A DNA stretch of 64,000 nucleotides, from positions 94,768 through 158,767 of the forward strand of contig CALCCD010000005.1 in the NCBI GenBank assembly GCA_937899645.1, in the 5' to 3' direction. This DNA is from an uncultured cyanobacterium. Lineage in GTDB: Bacteria > Cyanobacteriota > Cyanobacteriia > Cyanobacteriales > Geitlerinemataceae. The position numbers and the translations under genes are program-made. A model generated the notes under the pieces. It saw nothing but the letters and a program-made list of their open reading frames with translations. It searched no databases and was not told the DNA's origin. Shown one piece after another: positions 29,742 to 37,819 of this stretch. Every line of letters starts with the position of its first letter. Within the stretch, counting starts at the first letter, position 1.

Positions 29742-30415
29742 TAGGACGAGATATCGAGCGGGTCTTAGTCGTGGCCGCCCACCCAGATGATGAGGTTCTC
29801 GGGTGCGGCGGGACGATCGCTCGCTACGCTTCTGCCGGAACGAGGGTCACTACGATTTTTCTTGCTGATGGTGTTGCCTCGCGGGGCACTTCAGATCGCC
29901 AGGAACAGCAGCGTTGCCAAGCAGCAATGGACAAGGCCGCCAAGTGTCTTGGACTTTCTGAAGTGGAGTTTTATCAGCTGCCCGATAACCAGCTAGACAC
30001 TGCCGCATTACTCAAGCCGACGCAAATTGTCGAACGGGCCGTGCGGAAATACCAGCCCGACCTGGTTTTGACGCACCATGCTGGAGATGTGGATGTCGAC
30101 CATCAACGCGTCCATCAAGCCGTCATCACTGCCTGTCGCCCGCAGCCCGGTCACCCCGCCAAAACTCTGCTGTTCTTGGAAGTTCCTTCAAGCACGGAGT
30201 GGCAACCGCCAGGGTCGGCCCCGCCCTTTTTGCCAAACTGGTTTGTCGATATTGAAGCGCATCGATCGGCAAAACATGCAGCTTTTTTGATGTATGAAGA
30301 GGAGTGGCGCAATTTTCCGCACCCGCGCTCGATCGAAGCTCTAGAATGCTGGCGGGGCGCGACAGTCGGGGTCAAGGCTGCAGGAGCCTTTATGTTGGGG
30401 AGACAGATTCAATGA
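29720..30415 (+). CDS. PIG-L family N-deacetylase
   Basis: A 231-residue LmbE/PIG-L-type zinc deacetylase: metal-binding HPDDE at residues 21-25 in VVAAHPDDEVLGCGG, and the third ligand region HHAGDVDVDHQRVHQA. These enzymes remove N-acetyl groups from amino sugars. Its place between pseF and pseG is unusual for the basic pathway, which needs no deacetylation. It might remove an acetyl group from a pathway intermediate or the final sugar so that another group can be added. The start is uncertain: GTG 29720 has GGAG eight bases upstream and overlaps pseF. The stop overlaps the next ATG as ATGA. Confidence 0.88.
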   Translation: MESNRSIIGRDIERVLVVAAHPDDEVLGCGGTIARYASAGTRVTTIFLADGVASRGTSDRQEQQRCQAAMDKAAKCLGLSEVEFYQLPDNQLDTAALLKPTQIVERAVRKYQPDLVLTHHAGDVDVDHQRVHQAVITACRPQPGHPAKTLLFLEVPSSTEWQPPGSAPPFLPNWFVDIEAHRSAKHAAFLMYEEEWRNFPHPRSIEALECWRGATVGVKAAGAFMLGRQIQ

Positions 30416-32022
30416 AGATTGCAATCCGGGTAGATTCCTCGCGGGCGATCGGCTCCGGACATCTGGTGCGATGCAAAACGCTAGCCGAGCGTCTACAAAT
30501 GCGTGGCGCACAGGTTCGCTTTATCTGTCGGCAGCACGCAGGAAACCTGATTCACTGGTTGAGTCGAGCTGAATTTCCGGTGACCGTTCTACCAGCTTCG
30601 GATGAGTCCGATTCACTGGAAGAAGACTATGCCGCTTGGTTGGGCGTGCCGCCTGCCCTCGACGCAGCACAAACGATCGAAGCGCTTTCAGGTCAGCGCC
30701 CAGATTGGCTGATCGTCGATCACTACGGTATCGATCGCAGCTGGGAGCAGCAGCTACGCCCGCACGTGGAACGCATCTTCGCGATCGACGATCTGGCAAA
30801 TCGCGCCCACGATTGCGATCTGCTGCTCGACCAAAATGCTAATACCGACGGCGAACGACGCTATCGCAGCTTGGTTCCAGATACTTGTCGTCTAATCGTA
30901 GGGCCACGCTACGCACTGCTGCGTCCGGAGTACCGTACACATCGGCAAACGCGACCTCCGCAGGCGGATATAGCTCGACAAGTATTGGTCTTTTTCGGCA
31001 GCACCGACACGCACGATATGACCGGCCAGACCTTAGCGGCATTGAGTGAACCGGAGTTTAGTGACGTACGAGTTGACGTGGTCGTCGGCGCGACCAATCC
31101 ACGTCGCGAGGCGCTAGAACGTCAGGCGGCGGCACGTCCACACACTCAGACCTATCTTCCACGTCCTCATCTTGCCGATTTGATGGCGAAAGCTGATTTG
31201 GCGATCGGCTCGGGCGGAACCGTGAGCTGGGAGCGCTGCTGTTTGGGGCTGCCAACACTGGTCGTTAGCGTGGCGGAGAACCAAGTCTCAGCGTGTCAAG
31301 CTCTCGAGGCTGAAGGTGCAATTGCATATCTCGGCGCAGCCAGCACCACCAGCCAAGAACAAATGAGCAGTCAATTTCAAAAATATTTCAATGAGAGCTC
31401 TTTACTCAAAGGGCTTTCATTGACAGCAAGCCTACAGGTTGACGGGCGCGGGGGCGATCGCGTTTCCGAGTACCTCGTACCTACTCCAAATCAGGACTTA
31501 GAACTGCGTGGTGCAGAAGAAGAAGATTCCATGCTCTACTTTGATTGGGCCAACGATCCTAGTGTCCGAGAGAATTCTTTTAATAGCGAAATAATATCAT
31601 GGAAAACTCATGAAAACTGGTTTCAAAGTAAGCTTATAGACCCACACTGCTATCTCGGTGTTTTGGAGGCAAACGGGTTACCTGTAGGGCAGATTCGCTT
31701 CGATATTGAAGGTGAAAGTGCTTTGATTAATTACTCGCTCGATCGCCTTGTGCGAGGCCGACGCTGGAGCAGCCACCTCTTGTGTCTGGGAGCTAAACTG
31801 CTTTCCGAAACCAAGGTTAAGCGCCTGCGGGCAAAGGTCAAGCGAGAAAATGCGGCATCACGTTTAGCACTGTTGCGATCGGGATTTCAGAAAGTTCCGA
31901 TCGAACCATTGAACCAGCCTCGAAATATAGATACTTTCCAAGTATTGTACTCAGATATTGAGAGATTTACCCCTGGGAATCTAGCTTCTGATAATGACAA
32001 GGGGCGCATCTCACTAACATGA
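30412..32022 (+). CDS. pseG: PseG hydrolase fused to a GNAT acetyltransferase (PseH-like)
   Basis: A 536-residue two-domain protein. Residues 1 to about 350 are PseG, the UDP-sugar hydrolase that releases 2,4-diacetamido-trideoxyaltrose: MKIAIRVDSSRAIGSGHLVRC carries the catalytic His17, and GSGGTVSWERCCLGLPTL is the UDP-binding loop of the GT-B-like fold. From about residue 362 (DLELRGAEEEDSMLYFDWAN) to about 510 lies a GNAT domain, with YSLDRLVRGRRWSSHLLCLG as the acetyl-CoA loop region and ENAASRLALLRSGF. This would be the PseH step, which must act before PseG. Fusion of the two steps makes sense but the GNAT specificity is inferred. Codons in the GNAT part are more AT-rich. The start overlaps the PIG-L stop (ATGA). 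Confidence 0.92.
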   Translation: MKIAIRVDSSRAIGSGHLVRCKTLAERLQMRGAQVRFICRQHAGNLIHWLSRAEFPVTVLPASDESDSLEEDYAAWLGVPPALDAAQTIEALSGQRPDWLIVDHYGIDRSWEQQLRPHVERIFAIDDLANRAHDCDLLLDQNANTDGERRYRSLVPDTCRLIVGPRYALLRPEYRTHRQTRPPQADIARQVLVFFGSTDTHDMTGQTLAALSEPEFSDVRVDVVVGATNPRREALERQAAARPHTQTYLPRPHLADLMAKADLAIGSGGTVSWERCCLGLPTLVVSVAENQVSACQALEAEGAIAYLGAASTTSQEQMSSQFQKYFNESSLLKGLSLTASLQVDGRGGDRVSEYLVPTPNQDLELRGAEEEDSMLYFDWANDPSVRENSFNSEIISWKTHENWFQSKLIDPHCYLGVLEANGLPVGQIRFDIEGESALINYSLDRLVRGRRWSSHLLCLGAKLLSETKVKRLRAKVKRENAASRLALLRSGFQKVPIEPLNQPRNIDTFQVLYSDIERFTPGNLASDNDKGRISLT

Positions 32023-32213
32023 TTTCCAATAGAGCGCCGCTTACTGCTATCGGCAGATCGATCGGTATGCGACGACTCCAAGAGATTGATTTGCGTTCGA
32101 TAGTCGAGCCGGAATGCCGTCTGCACTAATGAGATTTACCCTCTGACAGAGATGTCGTCACATTCTCGCATCGTAAATCTTTGCAGAGTAGCCTCTTCGA
32201 GGCAGCATATCTA
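32023..32213. other. Gap between pseG and a small frame
   Basis: About 190 bp of AT-richer sequence with no recognisable gene; several short frames without ribosome-binding sites. It could be remnant sequence. Confidence 0.35.
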
Positions 32214-32384
32214 ATGGGGATTTTTGATAAAATCCGCATGCTCGATGCAGAAGTTTACCCACATGCGTTCTACGAAATCGGAAGTGTTTGCCTTGATTTC
32301 ACTAAAGCCTTCTTGAAAGCCGATAGTGTCATTGCCGATGTCCGGATTACCATGTCAGATACGACAGACAGCGAGGCATTGTAA
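32214..32384 (+). CDS. Possible small protein upstream of pseI
   Basis: A 56-codon frame beginning ATG GGG with GAGG about twelve bases upstream and ending TAA, where the last A is shared with the pseI ATG (TAATG). This overlap suggests translational coupling. The product (MGIFDKIRMLDAEVYPHAFY...) has no recognised motif, and the DNA is AT-richer than average. It may be a real small gene, a leader peptide for pseI, or the tail of a decayed gene. Confidence 0.3.
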   Translation: MGIFDKIRMLDAEVYPHAFYEIGSVCLDFTKAFLKADSVIADVRITMSDTTDSEAL

Positions 32385-33427
32385 TGAAAATTGCAAACGC
32401 AAATATTGATTCCGAGAATCCGCCCTTTATCATTGCCGAAATGTCGGGCAATCACAATCAGAGCCTCGATCGCGCGCTCGAGATTGTTGAATCTGCTGCT
32501 GAGACCGGCGCTCATGCCCTTAAGCTGCAAACTTACACTGCCGATACGATGACCCTCAATCTTAAAGAGGGTGATTTTTTTATCGACGATCCGAAGTCCC
32601 TATGGTCTGGCAAATCTCTATACGAGCTGTACGAGAAGGCTTACACTCCGTGGGAGTGGCATCAGCCCATTTTCGATCGGTGTCGGGAACTCGGGATGAT
32701 CGGTTTTAGCACTCCGTTCGATGAAACTGCCGTCGATTTCCTCGAGTCTCTGGAAGTGCCCTGCTACAAAATTGCCTCTTTTGAGAACACCGACTTGCCC
32801 CTTGTCCGTAAGGTTGCCAGTACGGGCAAGCCTATGATTATTTCCACGGGCATGGCTTCGATCGCGGAGTTGGACGAAACCGTGCGAGCCGCGCGAGAAG
32901 CTGGCTGCGAGGATCTCATTTTGCTCAAGTGCACCAGCACCTATCCCGCGACACCGGAAAACAGCAACCTGAAAACGATCCCTCATTTACAAGAGTTATT
33001 CCAGGTTCAAGTCGGCCTCTCAGACCATACGCTTGGTGTGGGCGCAGCTGTTGCCAGTGTTGCACTCGGAGCTACCGTCATCGAGAAGCACTTTACGCTG
33101 TCTCGGGCCGATGGTGGGGTAGATTCGGCATTTTCGATGGAGCCTTATGAGATGAAGCAACTGGTGATAGAATCCGAGCGCGCCTGGCAGGCGCTCGGTG
33201 TTGTTCGCTACGGTTCTACAAAAGCTGAGGAGAAATCGCGTGTTTTCCGGCGTAGCCTCTATATTGCGGAGCCCGTGCAGCAGGGTGAGGCTTTGACAAA
33301 AGAGAATCTGCGCTGTATCCGTCCCGGATTGGGCCTGCCACCGAAATACTACGAGGTGTTCCTTGGCAAACAGGCAAAGCGAGATATTCCGGCAGGAACA
33401 CCCGTATCCTGGAACCTTTTTGAATAG
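32384..33427 (+). CDS. pseI: Pseudaminic acid synthase
   Basis: A 347-residue NeuB-family synthase that condenses PEP with 2,4-diacetamido-2,4,6-trideoxy-L-altrose. The N-terminal EMSGNHNQSLDRALEIV and KIASFENTDLPLV lie in the TIM-barrel. EKHFTLSRADGGVDSAFSM is the C-terminal barrel signature. Residues about 275-347 form the antifreeze-like SAF domain (RSLYIAEPVQQGEALTKENL). EMSGNH rather than EIGINH favours PseI over NeuB. It completes the set PseB-C-G(H)-I-F. After its stop begins the 47-bp leader repeat shared with the glycosyltransferase gene at 35331. Confidence 0.93.
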   Translation: MKIANANIDSENPPFIIAEMSGNHNQSLDRALEIVESAAETGAHALKLQTYTADTMTLNLKEGDFFIDDPKSLWSGKSLYELYEKAYTPWEWHQPIFDRCRELGMIGFSTPFDETAVDFLESLEVPCYKIASFENTDLPLVRKVASTGKPMIISTGMASIAELDETVRAAREAGCEDLILLKCTSTYPATPENSNLKTIPHLQELFQVQVGLSDHTLGVGAAVASVALGATVIEKHFTLSRADGGVDSAFSMEPYEMKQLVIESERAWQALGVVRYGSTKAEEKSRVFRRSLYIAEPVQQGEALTKENLRCIRPGLGLPPKYYEVFLGKQAKRDIPAGTPVSWNLFE

Positions 33428-33474
33428 CCAGTTTGGCGCTTTTGTGAATATTAAAAAAGCTCGTGCAATCCCAG
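33428..33474 (+). repeat. Leader repeat, copy 1
   Basis: A 47-bp segment (CCAGTTTGGCGCTTTTGTG... to CAATCCCAG) nearly identical to 35296-35342, which is the leader and start of the glycosyltransferase gene. Here the AAGGAA ribosome-binding site has become AAAAAA. It marks the 5' end of the decayed copy. Confidence 0.9.
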
Positions 33475-33884
33475 GGTTATTTCATTCTCGGTTCGAGTCA
33501 CGCGATTCGAGGCTTCAGAAGTTTCTCGCTCAAAGTTCAAGAGGACAGAACCCCGCAAATTCTTTAAAGTACGCAGCGGCTTAATTTAGAATGAAATAGC
33601 CTTACGTACAATCCCCAGATAAAACTGTTCCAGAGTTGAGATTCTACGGGCAGGAAATTCGAGAGCGTCCGGTATCTGCCAAATCATACGTCAACTTTGC
33701 ACGGTTTAGTGTAAGGACATAGCCAGAAGGATTTTGCTCCCGTGCTTGCGCTGTGGCGCATTCTTTTGCACCTCAGGGCAGGCTGGAGATAGGCGATCTG
33801 CTTGCGTTTGTTGTGAATTTGCTGGCCGTCAGCTCCGATCCACTGGGGGCCAGACAGGTTTATCGAGAAGCACTTCAAGATCGC
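33463..33884 (+). pseudogene. Decayed 5' copy of the glycosyltransferase gene at 35331
   Basis: Outside an inserted element, this DNA closely matches the first ~280 bp of the gene at 35331: CCCCAGATAAAACTGTTCC, GAGCGTCCGGTATCTGCC, CTGGAGATAGGCGATCTGC, and TTTATCGAGAAGCACTTC ending at 33884. The start codon region GTGCAATCC (33463-33471) is separated from its continuation at 33606 by the 127-bp element. Frame breaks occur near 33713 (TAG/TAA in a shortened TTGATGTACGG region). After 33884 the match stops abruptly at an IS630-type remnant. It therefore cannot make a protein. Confidence 0.88.
33475..33601. mobile_element. MITE-like element with 14-bp inverted ends
   Basis: Left end GGTTATTTCATTCT (33475-33488) and right end AGAATGAAATAGCC (33588-33601) are inverted repeats with one mismatch. 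The 127-bp unit has no coding capacity. It is flanked by GTGCAATCCC (33463-33472) and GTACAATCCC (33606-33615), which looks like a 9-10 bp target-site duplication, set off by two and four bases. The uninterrupted sequence at 35331 shows the empty site. Its parent insertion sequence is not in the window. Confidence 0.8.
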
Positions 33885-34155
33885 TCTCGCTGCACTTGGC
33901 CTGACGACCGCGTCCGCTCCTTTCCCACAAGCCACCGAGTCCTTCGCGCTGCCAACGTTTCAGCACTTGCCGCACCGTTTCCATCCCTTTACGAAGGTGT
34001 ACCGCGATTCGCTCCACAAACCATCCTTCGTTGCTCAGTCGAACGCGCCGCGCACGCTCTCTAATGCGGTGACCGACGCCATCGGAGTTCTCCAGCCCCC
34101 ACAGAGTTCGCTCTTCTTCCGCATCCAAGCTCACCTGGACTCGCAGTTTGGGCAT
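33885..34155 (-). pseudogene. IS630-type transposase remnant, N-terminal part
   Basis: The minus-strand frame begins MPKLRVQVSLDAEEERTLWG and has a helix-turn-helix region typical of the N-terminal domain of IS630-family transposases: RVRLSNEGWFVERIAVHL, then TVRQVLKRWQREGLGGLWER and SGRGRQAK. It is cut after about 90 codons at the junction with the glycosyltransferase remnant (33884/33885); the DDE catalytic part is missing. The frame runs on into unrelated sequence. It cannot transpose on its own. Confidence 0.8.
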
Positions 34156-34379
34156 GTTCGTTCTTACAGTTTCTCACACCCCATTCATAACCTTATCCCC
34201 TTGATTGAGCTACTTGTTATAGTCTCACAAGTTCTGGGATTTAGGTTGTCAAACTGGCAGCATTTTTGCGGACTAAATGCTAGCCACTACAGCACACTGC
34301 TACTCTGAGAAAATGATTCTGAACTTCCGATCGCCACTAATGTTAAAATCTTGAGCAATGCCAGGTAATAAGAAAGCTA
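34156..34379. other. Gap between IS remnant and methyltransferase gene
   Basis: AT-rich sequence that probably includes the former IS end and the promoter of the methyltransferase gene. No inverted-repeat end could be matched because the other IS end is lost. Confidence 0.35.
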
Positions 34380-35000
34380 ATGCCTTTTAAAACTCATCAA
34401 GAAGAATTCTGGGCTGGAAAGTTTGGAGACGACTACATTGACCGCAATCGGGGAGCTGATTTGCTCGCTAGAAATGTCTCTCTATTTCAGAAGACGTTAA
34501 ACTGTACGCAAGCTTTTGGGAGTTGTCTTGAGCTTGGTGCAAATATCGGGATGAATCTCAGAGCTCTCCAAGTTCTTTATCCTGGACAAGACCAACATGC
34601 TGTTGAAATAAACAAAATTGCGGTTGAAGAGCTGTCTCGTATTCTTCCAGATGAAAATATCCACCACACATCGATCTTAGACTTTGTGCCAACCCGTACT
34701 TGGGGATTGGTACTAATAAAAGGAGTCCTGATACACGTCAATCCTGAATATCTAGAGGAGGTCTACCGTTTGTTGTACTCTTCAAGTAGTCAATATATAC
34801 TGATGTGCGAGTACTATAACCCCATTCCCGTTACTGTTAGTTATCGAGGTAATTCTGACCGTTTGTTCAAGCGAGATTTCTGCGGTGAATTTATGGACTT
34901 GTACCCGAATCTACGCCTAGCCGACTATGGCTTTATCTATCGACGCGATCCTAAATTCCCCCAAGATGACTTTACTTGGTTTCTCCTAGAAAAAGTATGA
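34380..35000 (+). CDS. Pseudaminic-acid-associated SAM methyltransferase
   Basis: A 206-residue class I methyltransferase. It begins KTHQEEFWAGKFGDDYIDRN, the signature start of the methylases that occur with pseudaminic acid genes (TIGR03587-like). The SAM-binding motif I reads SCLELGANIGMNLRAL, and motif LVLIKGVLIHVNPEYLEEVY follows. It could methylate the pseudaminic acid or its carrier; the position is unknown. The gene is visibly richer in A and T, especially at third codon positions, than the flanking genes and lacks GCGATCGC, which suggests recent acquisition. It lies between an IS remnant and a MITE-like element, so it may have arrived on a mobile or recombining segment. Confidence 0.85.
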   Translation: MPFKTHQEEFWAGKFGDDYIDRNRGADLLARNVSLFQKTLNCTQAFGSCLELGANIGMNLRALQVLYPGQDQHAVEINKIAVEELSRILPDENIHHTSILDFVPTRTWGLVLIKGVLIHVNPEYLEEVYRLLYSSSSQYILMCEYYNPIPVTVSYRGNSDRLFKRDFCGEFMDLYPNLRLADYGFIYRRDPKFPQDDFTWFLLEKV

Positions 35001-35295
35001 GATAGCTCATGGGCAAGTTTAGCTACTTCGATGAATCGGAAGGGGGGGGGATTTCATTAAGGTGAGTCGCAACAGACTACTACTCCGCCGCCGTGAATTT
35101 GGCAGCTTGCGATTTCTGCCACCGAGTTATGCAGACGCTGCGAGAAGATTTAGCTTATAGCGGTTTCACTTTCTCTGTGATATGGCTGGGTTATTTGAAT
35201 CGACGGGATTTGGCCTTGCCTTAGATGTTGTTTGCGACTACTGAGACCGCTATGCTTCGGCAGAAAAACCCGTATTCTGAAGCCTTTTTTGATGT
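35001..35295. other. Gap with a poly-G tract and a MITE candidate
   Basis: Holds a run of nine G (35042-35050), a fragment with short frames only, and the inverted-repeat element at 35156-35254. No gene is seen. Confidence 0.45.
35156..35254. mobile_element. Possible MITE, inverted ends ATAGCGGTTTC
   Basis: TATAGCGGTTTC (35156-35167) and GAGACCGCTATG (35243-35254) are imperfect inverted repeats (ten of twelve match) bounding 99 bp without a gene. ATAGCGGT-type ends resemble those of several cyanobacterial insertion sequences. No clear target-site duplication can be shown. Confidence 0.45.
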
Positions 35296-35342
35296 CCGGT
35301 TTGGCGTTTTTGTGAATATTAAGGAAGCTCGTGCAATCCCCA
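35296..35342 (+). repeat. Leader repeat, copy 2 (intact ribosome-binding site)
   Basis: Matches 33428-33474. Here AAGGAA (35321-35326) stands before the GTG start at 35331, and the following sequence continues into the intact gene. Confidence 0.9.
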
Positions 35343-37496
35343 GATAAAACTATTCCAGAGCTGAAATTCTACGAGCAAGAGATTCGAGAGCGTCCGGTAT
35401 CTGCCGAACCATACGTCAACCTCGCACGGTTGATGTACGGGCATGGTCGGAGAGATGTTGCTGCTCGTGCTTATGCTGTGGCGCGTTCTTTTGCACCTCA
35501 AGGCAAGCTGGAGATAGGCGACCTGCTCGCGTTGGGGAATTCGCTGGCTGTCAGCTCCGATCCACTGGGCGCTAGACAGGTTTATCGAGAAGCACTTCAA
35601 GATCGCCCTGTGGTGCTGGTGTTCAGCCCGGATACCGGGGTCTCACCGCACTTTATCGCTCAATGCGTTGTCGCGAGGGTGCTGCAAGAAAGAGGGCATA
35701 CGGTTCTCGTTTTGCCTTTTCCCGAAGCGTTTCATCCGTTTTTACTGCCTTCCATAGAGCAGCTGGACGATTGGTTTTCCGAGCGGGCCTGGCGAGAATA
35801 CAGCGCTCGCCACCGTCGAGTCGCTCAGCAGCTCCTACTCAAGCACGGTCTCTCTAGCATCGAGCCAGCAGCATTTTGGTCTGCGGACTCCAATGCGATC
35901 GCCGGTCGAGTTGCGGCAGAGCTAAGCGGTATTGATGACTTGAGGAAGTTCCAGCGCGAAGATACCCGATTTGGAACTCTCGCGCTTTTCGATCTCGCCC
36001 TTACGACAAAGTGCTTCGACTTTAGTGCGCCCCGAGAAGACCAGCGCCGGGTCTGGCAGGAGTTTATCCAGCAGGGCACCATCGTTTATGAGGTGCTGAG
36101 TCAGGTTTACCAGACTTTTAATATTGTTGCGGGCTTGCACTTTAACGACTATTCGCCGATGTTGGCTCACCGCCTGATTGGCGAGCGGCTGGGCGTTCCA
36201 ATTTATAGCTTGACCCAAGCTTCTCACCTGAATATCGATCGGCGAAAGTACATCATTGCGCCGAGAACGCTTCGCCAAACGGGGCTGATGCAAGAGTCGA
36301 TTTGGGAGCGGTTTCGCGATCTCCATCTAGACGAAGGCGTTATTTCAGAAATTGCTCAGGACGCAATCAAGCGATTTCGAGGTATCGGCTCTCATGCCTA
36401 CTCTCCTGCGAAGGCCGCAGAGCAGCTGGACGTTTATCGTCAGTTTGACTTGTCTAGCGATCGCCGCTTGCTCGTCGCGTATACCAGCAGCCGAGACGAG
36501 ATCGTGTCGGTCGGTGCGGCGATGGAGGGTCTGGGCGTCGAGACGCCGAAGCGAGACCAACCTTTCGGGACTCAAATCGAGTGGTTGCAGGAGTTGGTCG
36601 CGTTTGTCGAAGCTAGCGAAGATTTCCAGCTAATTGTCAGAATTCATCCACGCGAGTCTCGTAACAAGCGCGAGTCGCAGGTTTCTCAGCATTTGAGCCT
36701 TTTACTCGAGAATTTCGATCGGCCGTTCGAGCATTGCCGTTTTGTGTGGCCGGAGGAGAAGCTGTCGAGTTACGACATTGGCGAAGCGGCTGACCTGGTG
36801 TTGACGAGCTGGAGTTCGATCGGTTTGGAGTTTGCCCGTTTGGGTGTTCCCGTTTTGACGGCAACTAATGGTGTTTCACCTTTTCCCCACGACGACTTTC
36901 TCGAGTGGGGTCAGACGCGCGATCGCTACTTTGAGAAGCTCAGAGAACTGCTAGATCGCGAGATATCGTTACCGACGATTTCGAGGGCGTTTCGTTGGTA
37001 CAACCTTTATCATCTTGGTTCGTCTGTGGACTTGGGTGATATCGTCCCAGAGCCGAGCTATGTCGGAGTTCCGAAGCTGGAGACACCGCACGAAGCGAAG
37101 ACAATCGAAGATATTGTCATCCACGGTAAGAGTATTCTCGATATTAATTACGAGCGTTTGGTGGCGGCGCAATCTGTCAACAGCGCCTCGAGCGAGCAGC
37201 GGGCGATCGTGCGGGCGCTACAGAAAGTGTTTCACTTTATCTTCACGGGAGAAGAGGACGATGCGCTCTTTTCTTCGGAAGATCTGGAGTTCCGCTATTA
37301 CCCGTCGGCGAGCACGGTTGAGGAGCTGGAGAGTCTGTCGGTGGGTCGTGCTGAGTCGCGAGGAGCGCCGTCTGCGGCTTTGGGCTTACAGGGCGAGGAT
37401 TGCGTTTTCTACATCGAGCCGGGCGGTCGGGTTTTGTCGCGGCAGTCTGTTCTTTGTGCCCGTTTGGTTGCTGTTATTGCCGATCGCGTTGATTAG
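35331..37496 (+). CDS. Large glycosyltransferase-like (capsule/GT-B type) protein with TPR-like N terminus
   Basis: A 721-residue protein with a GTG start and AAGGAA upstream. Residues about 1-85 form a TPR-like helical region (EPYVNLARLMYGHGRRDVAARA). From about residue 90 there is a GT-B-like fold: VLVFSPDTGVSPHFIAQCVV, then a long middle part, then LIVRIHPRES...VWPEEKLSSYDI and ADLVLTSWSSIGLEFARLGV, the C-terminal nucleotide-binding half seen in capsule polysaccharide and CDP-glycerol/KpsC-like transferases. A tail of about 120 residues follows. Being the only glycosyltransferase-like gene next to the pse genes, it is the best local candidate for using CMP-pseudaminate; this is inference. 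A decayed copy of its 5' end lies at 33463. Confidence 0.7.
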   Translation: MQSPDKTIPELKFYEQEIRERPVSAEPYVNLARLMYGHGRRDVAARAYAVARSFAPQGKLEIGDLLALGNSLAVSSDPLGARQVYREALQDRPVVLVFSPDTGVSPHFIAQCVVARVLQERGHTVLVLPFPEAFHPFLLPSIEQLDDWFSERAWREYSARHRRVAQQLLLKHGLSSIEPAAFWSADSNAIAGRVAAELSGIDDLRKFQREDTRFGTLALFDLALTTKCFDFSAPREDQRRVWQEFIQQGTIVYEVLSQVYQTFNIVAGLHFNDYSPMLAHRLIGERLGVPIYSLTQASHLNIDRRKYIIAPRTLRQTGLMQESIWERFRDLHLDEGVISEIAQDAIKRFRGIGSHAYSPAKAAEQLDVYRQFDLSSDRRLLVAYTSSRDEIVSVGAAMEGLGVETPKRDQPFGTQIEWLQELVAFVEASEDFQLIVRIHPRESRNKRESQVSQHLSLLLENFDRPFEHCRFVWPEEKLSSYDIGEAADLVLTSWSSIGLEFARLGVPVLTATNGVSPFPHDDFLEWGQTRDRYFEKLRELLDREISLPTISRAFRWYNLYHLGSSVDLGDIVPEPSYVGVPKLETPHEAKTIEDIVIHGKSILDINYERLVAAQSVNSASSEQRAIVRALQKVFHFIFTGEEDDALFSSEDLEFRYYPSASTVEELESLSVGRAESRGAPSAALGLQGEDCVFYIEPGGRVLSRQSVLCARLVAVIADRVD

Positions 37497-37819
37497 CGGA
37501 GTTCTGAAAAAAGGCTGCTAATTTGTGGGACCGTTCGATCGTGGTGGGACGGCGTGTGGAAGTTCGGTTGAGGCAGTAAAAATCCTCCGTCTATTTTATG
37601 CAGCGAAGAATCGGCAGTTGGCGAAGGACGCCAACGATCGCCCCGATTGGCCCTGAGCCTGTCGAGCCAACGAGCCCTGAGCCTGTTGAAGGTCGGCCTT
37701 CGCTCACGAATATCTGCCGCCGCTCCAACTTGGGATACGCTCCCATCAGCGTCAACCGCAAATGCTTCTTTTGCGCGTTCGTTCCTGCCACCAACGACCC
37801 TAAAAATTCTCCGTCTATT
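37497..37819. other. Intergenic region with repeats
   Basis: Contains the 25-bp direct repeat and REP-like repeats annotated separately. No gene or terminator with a T-tract was found. Confidence 0.45.
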
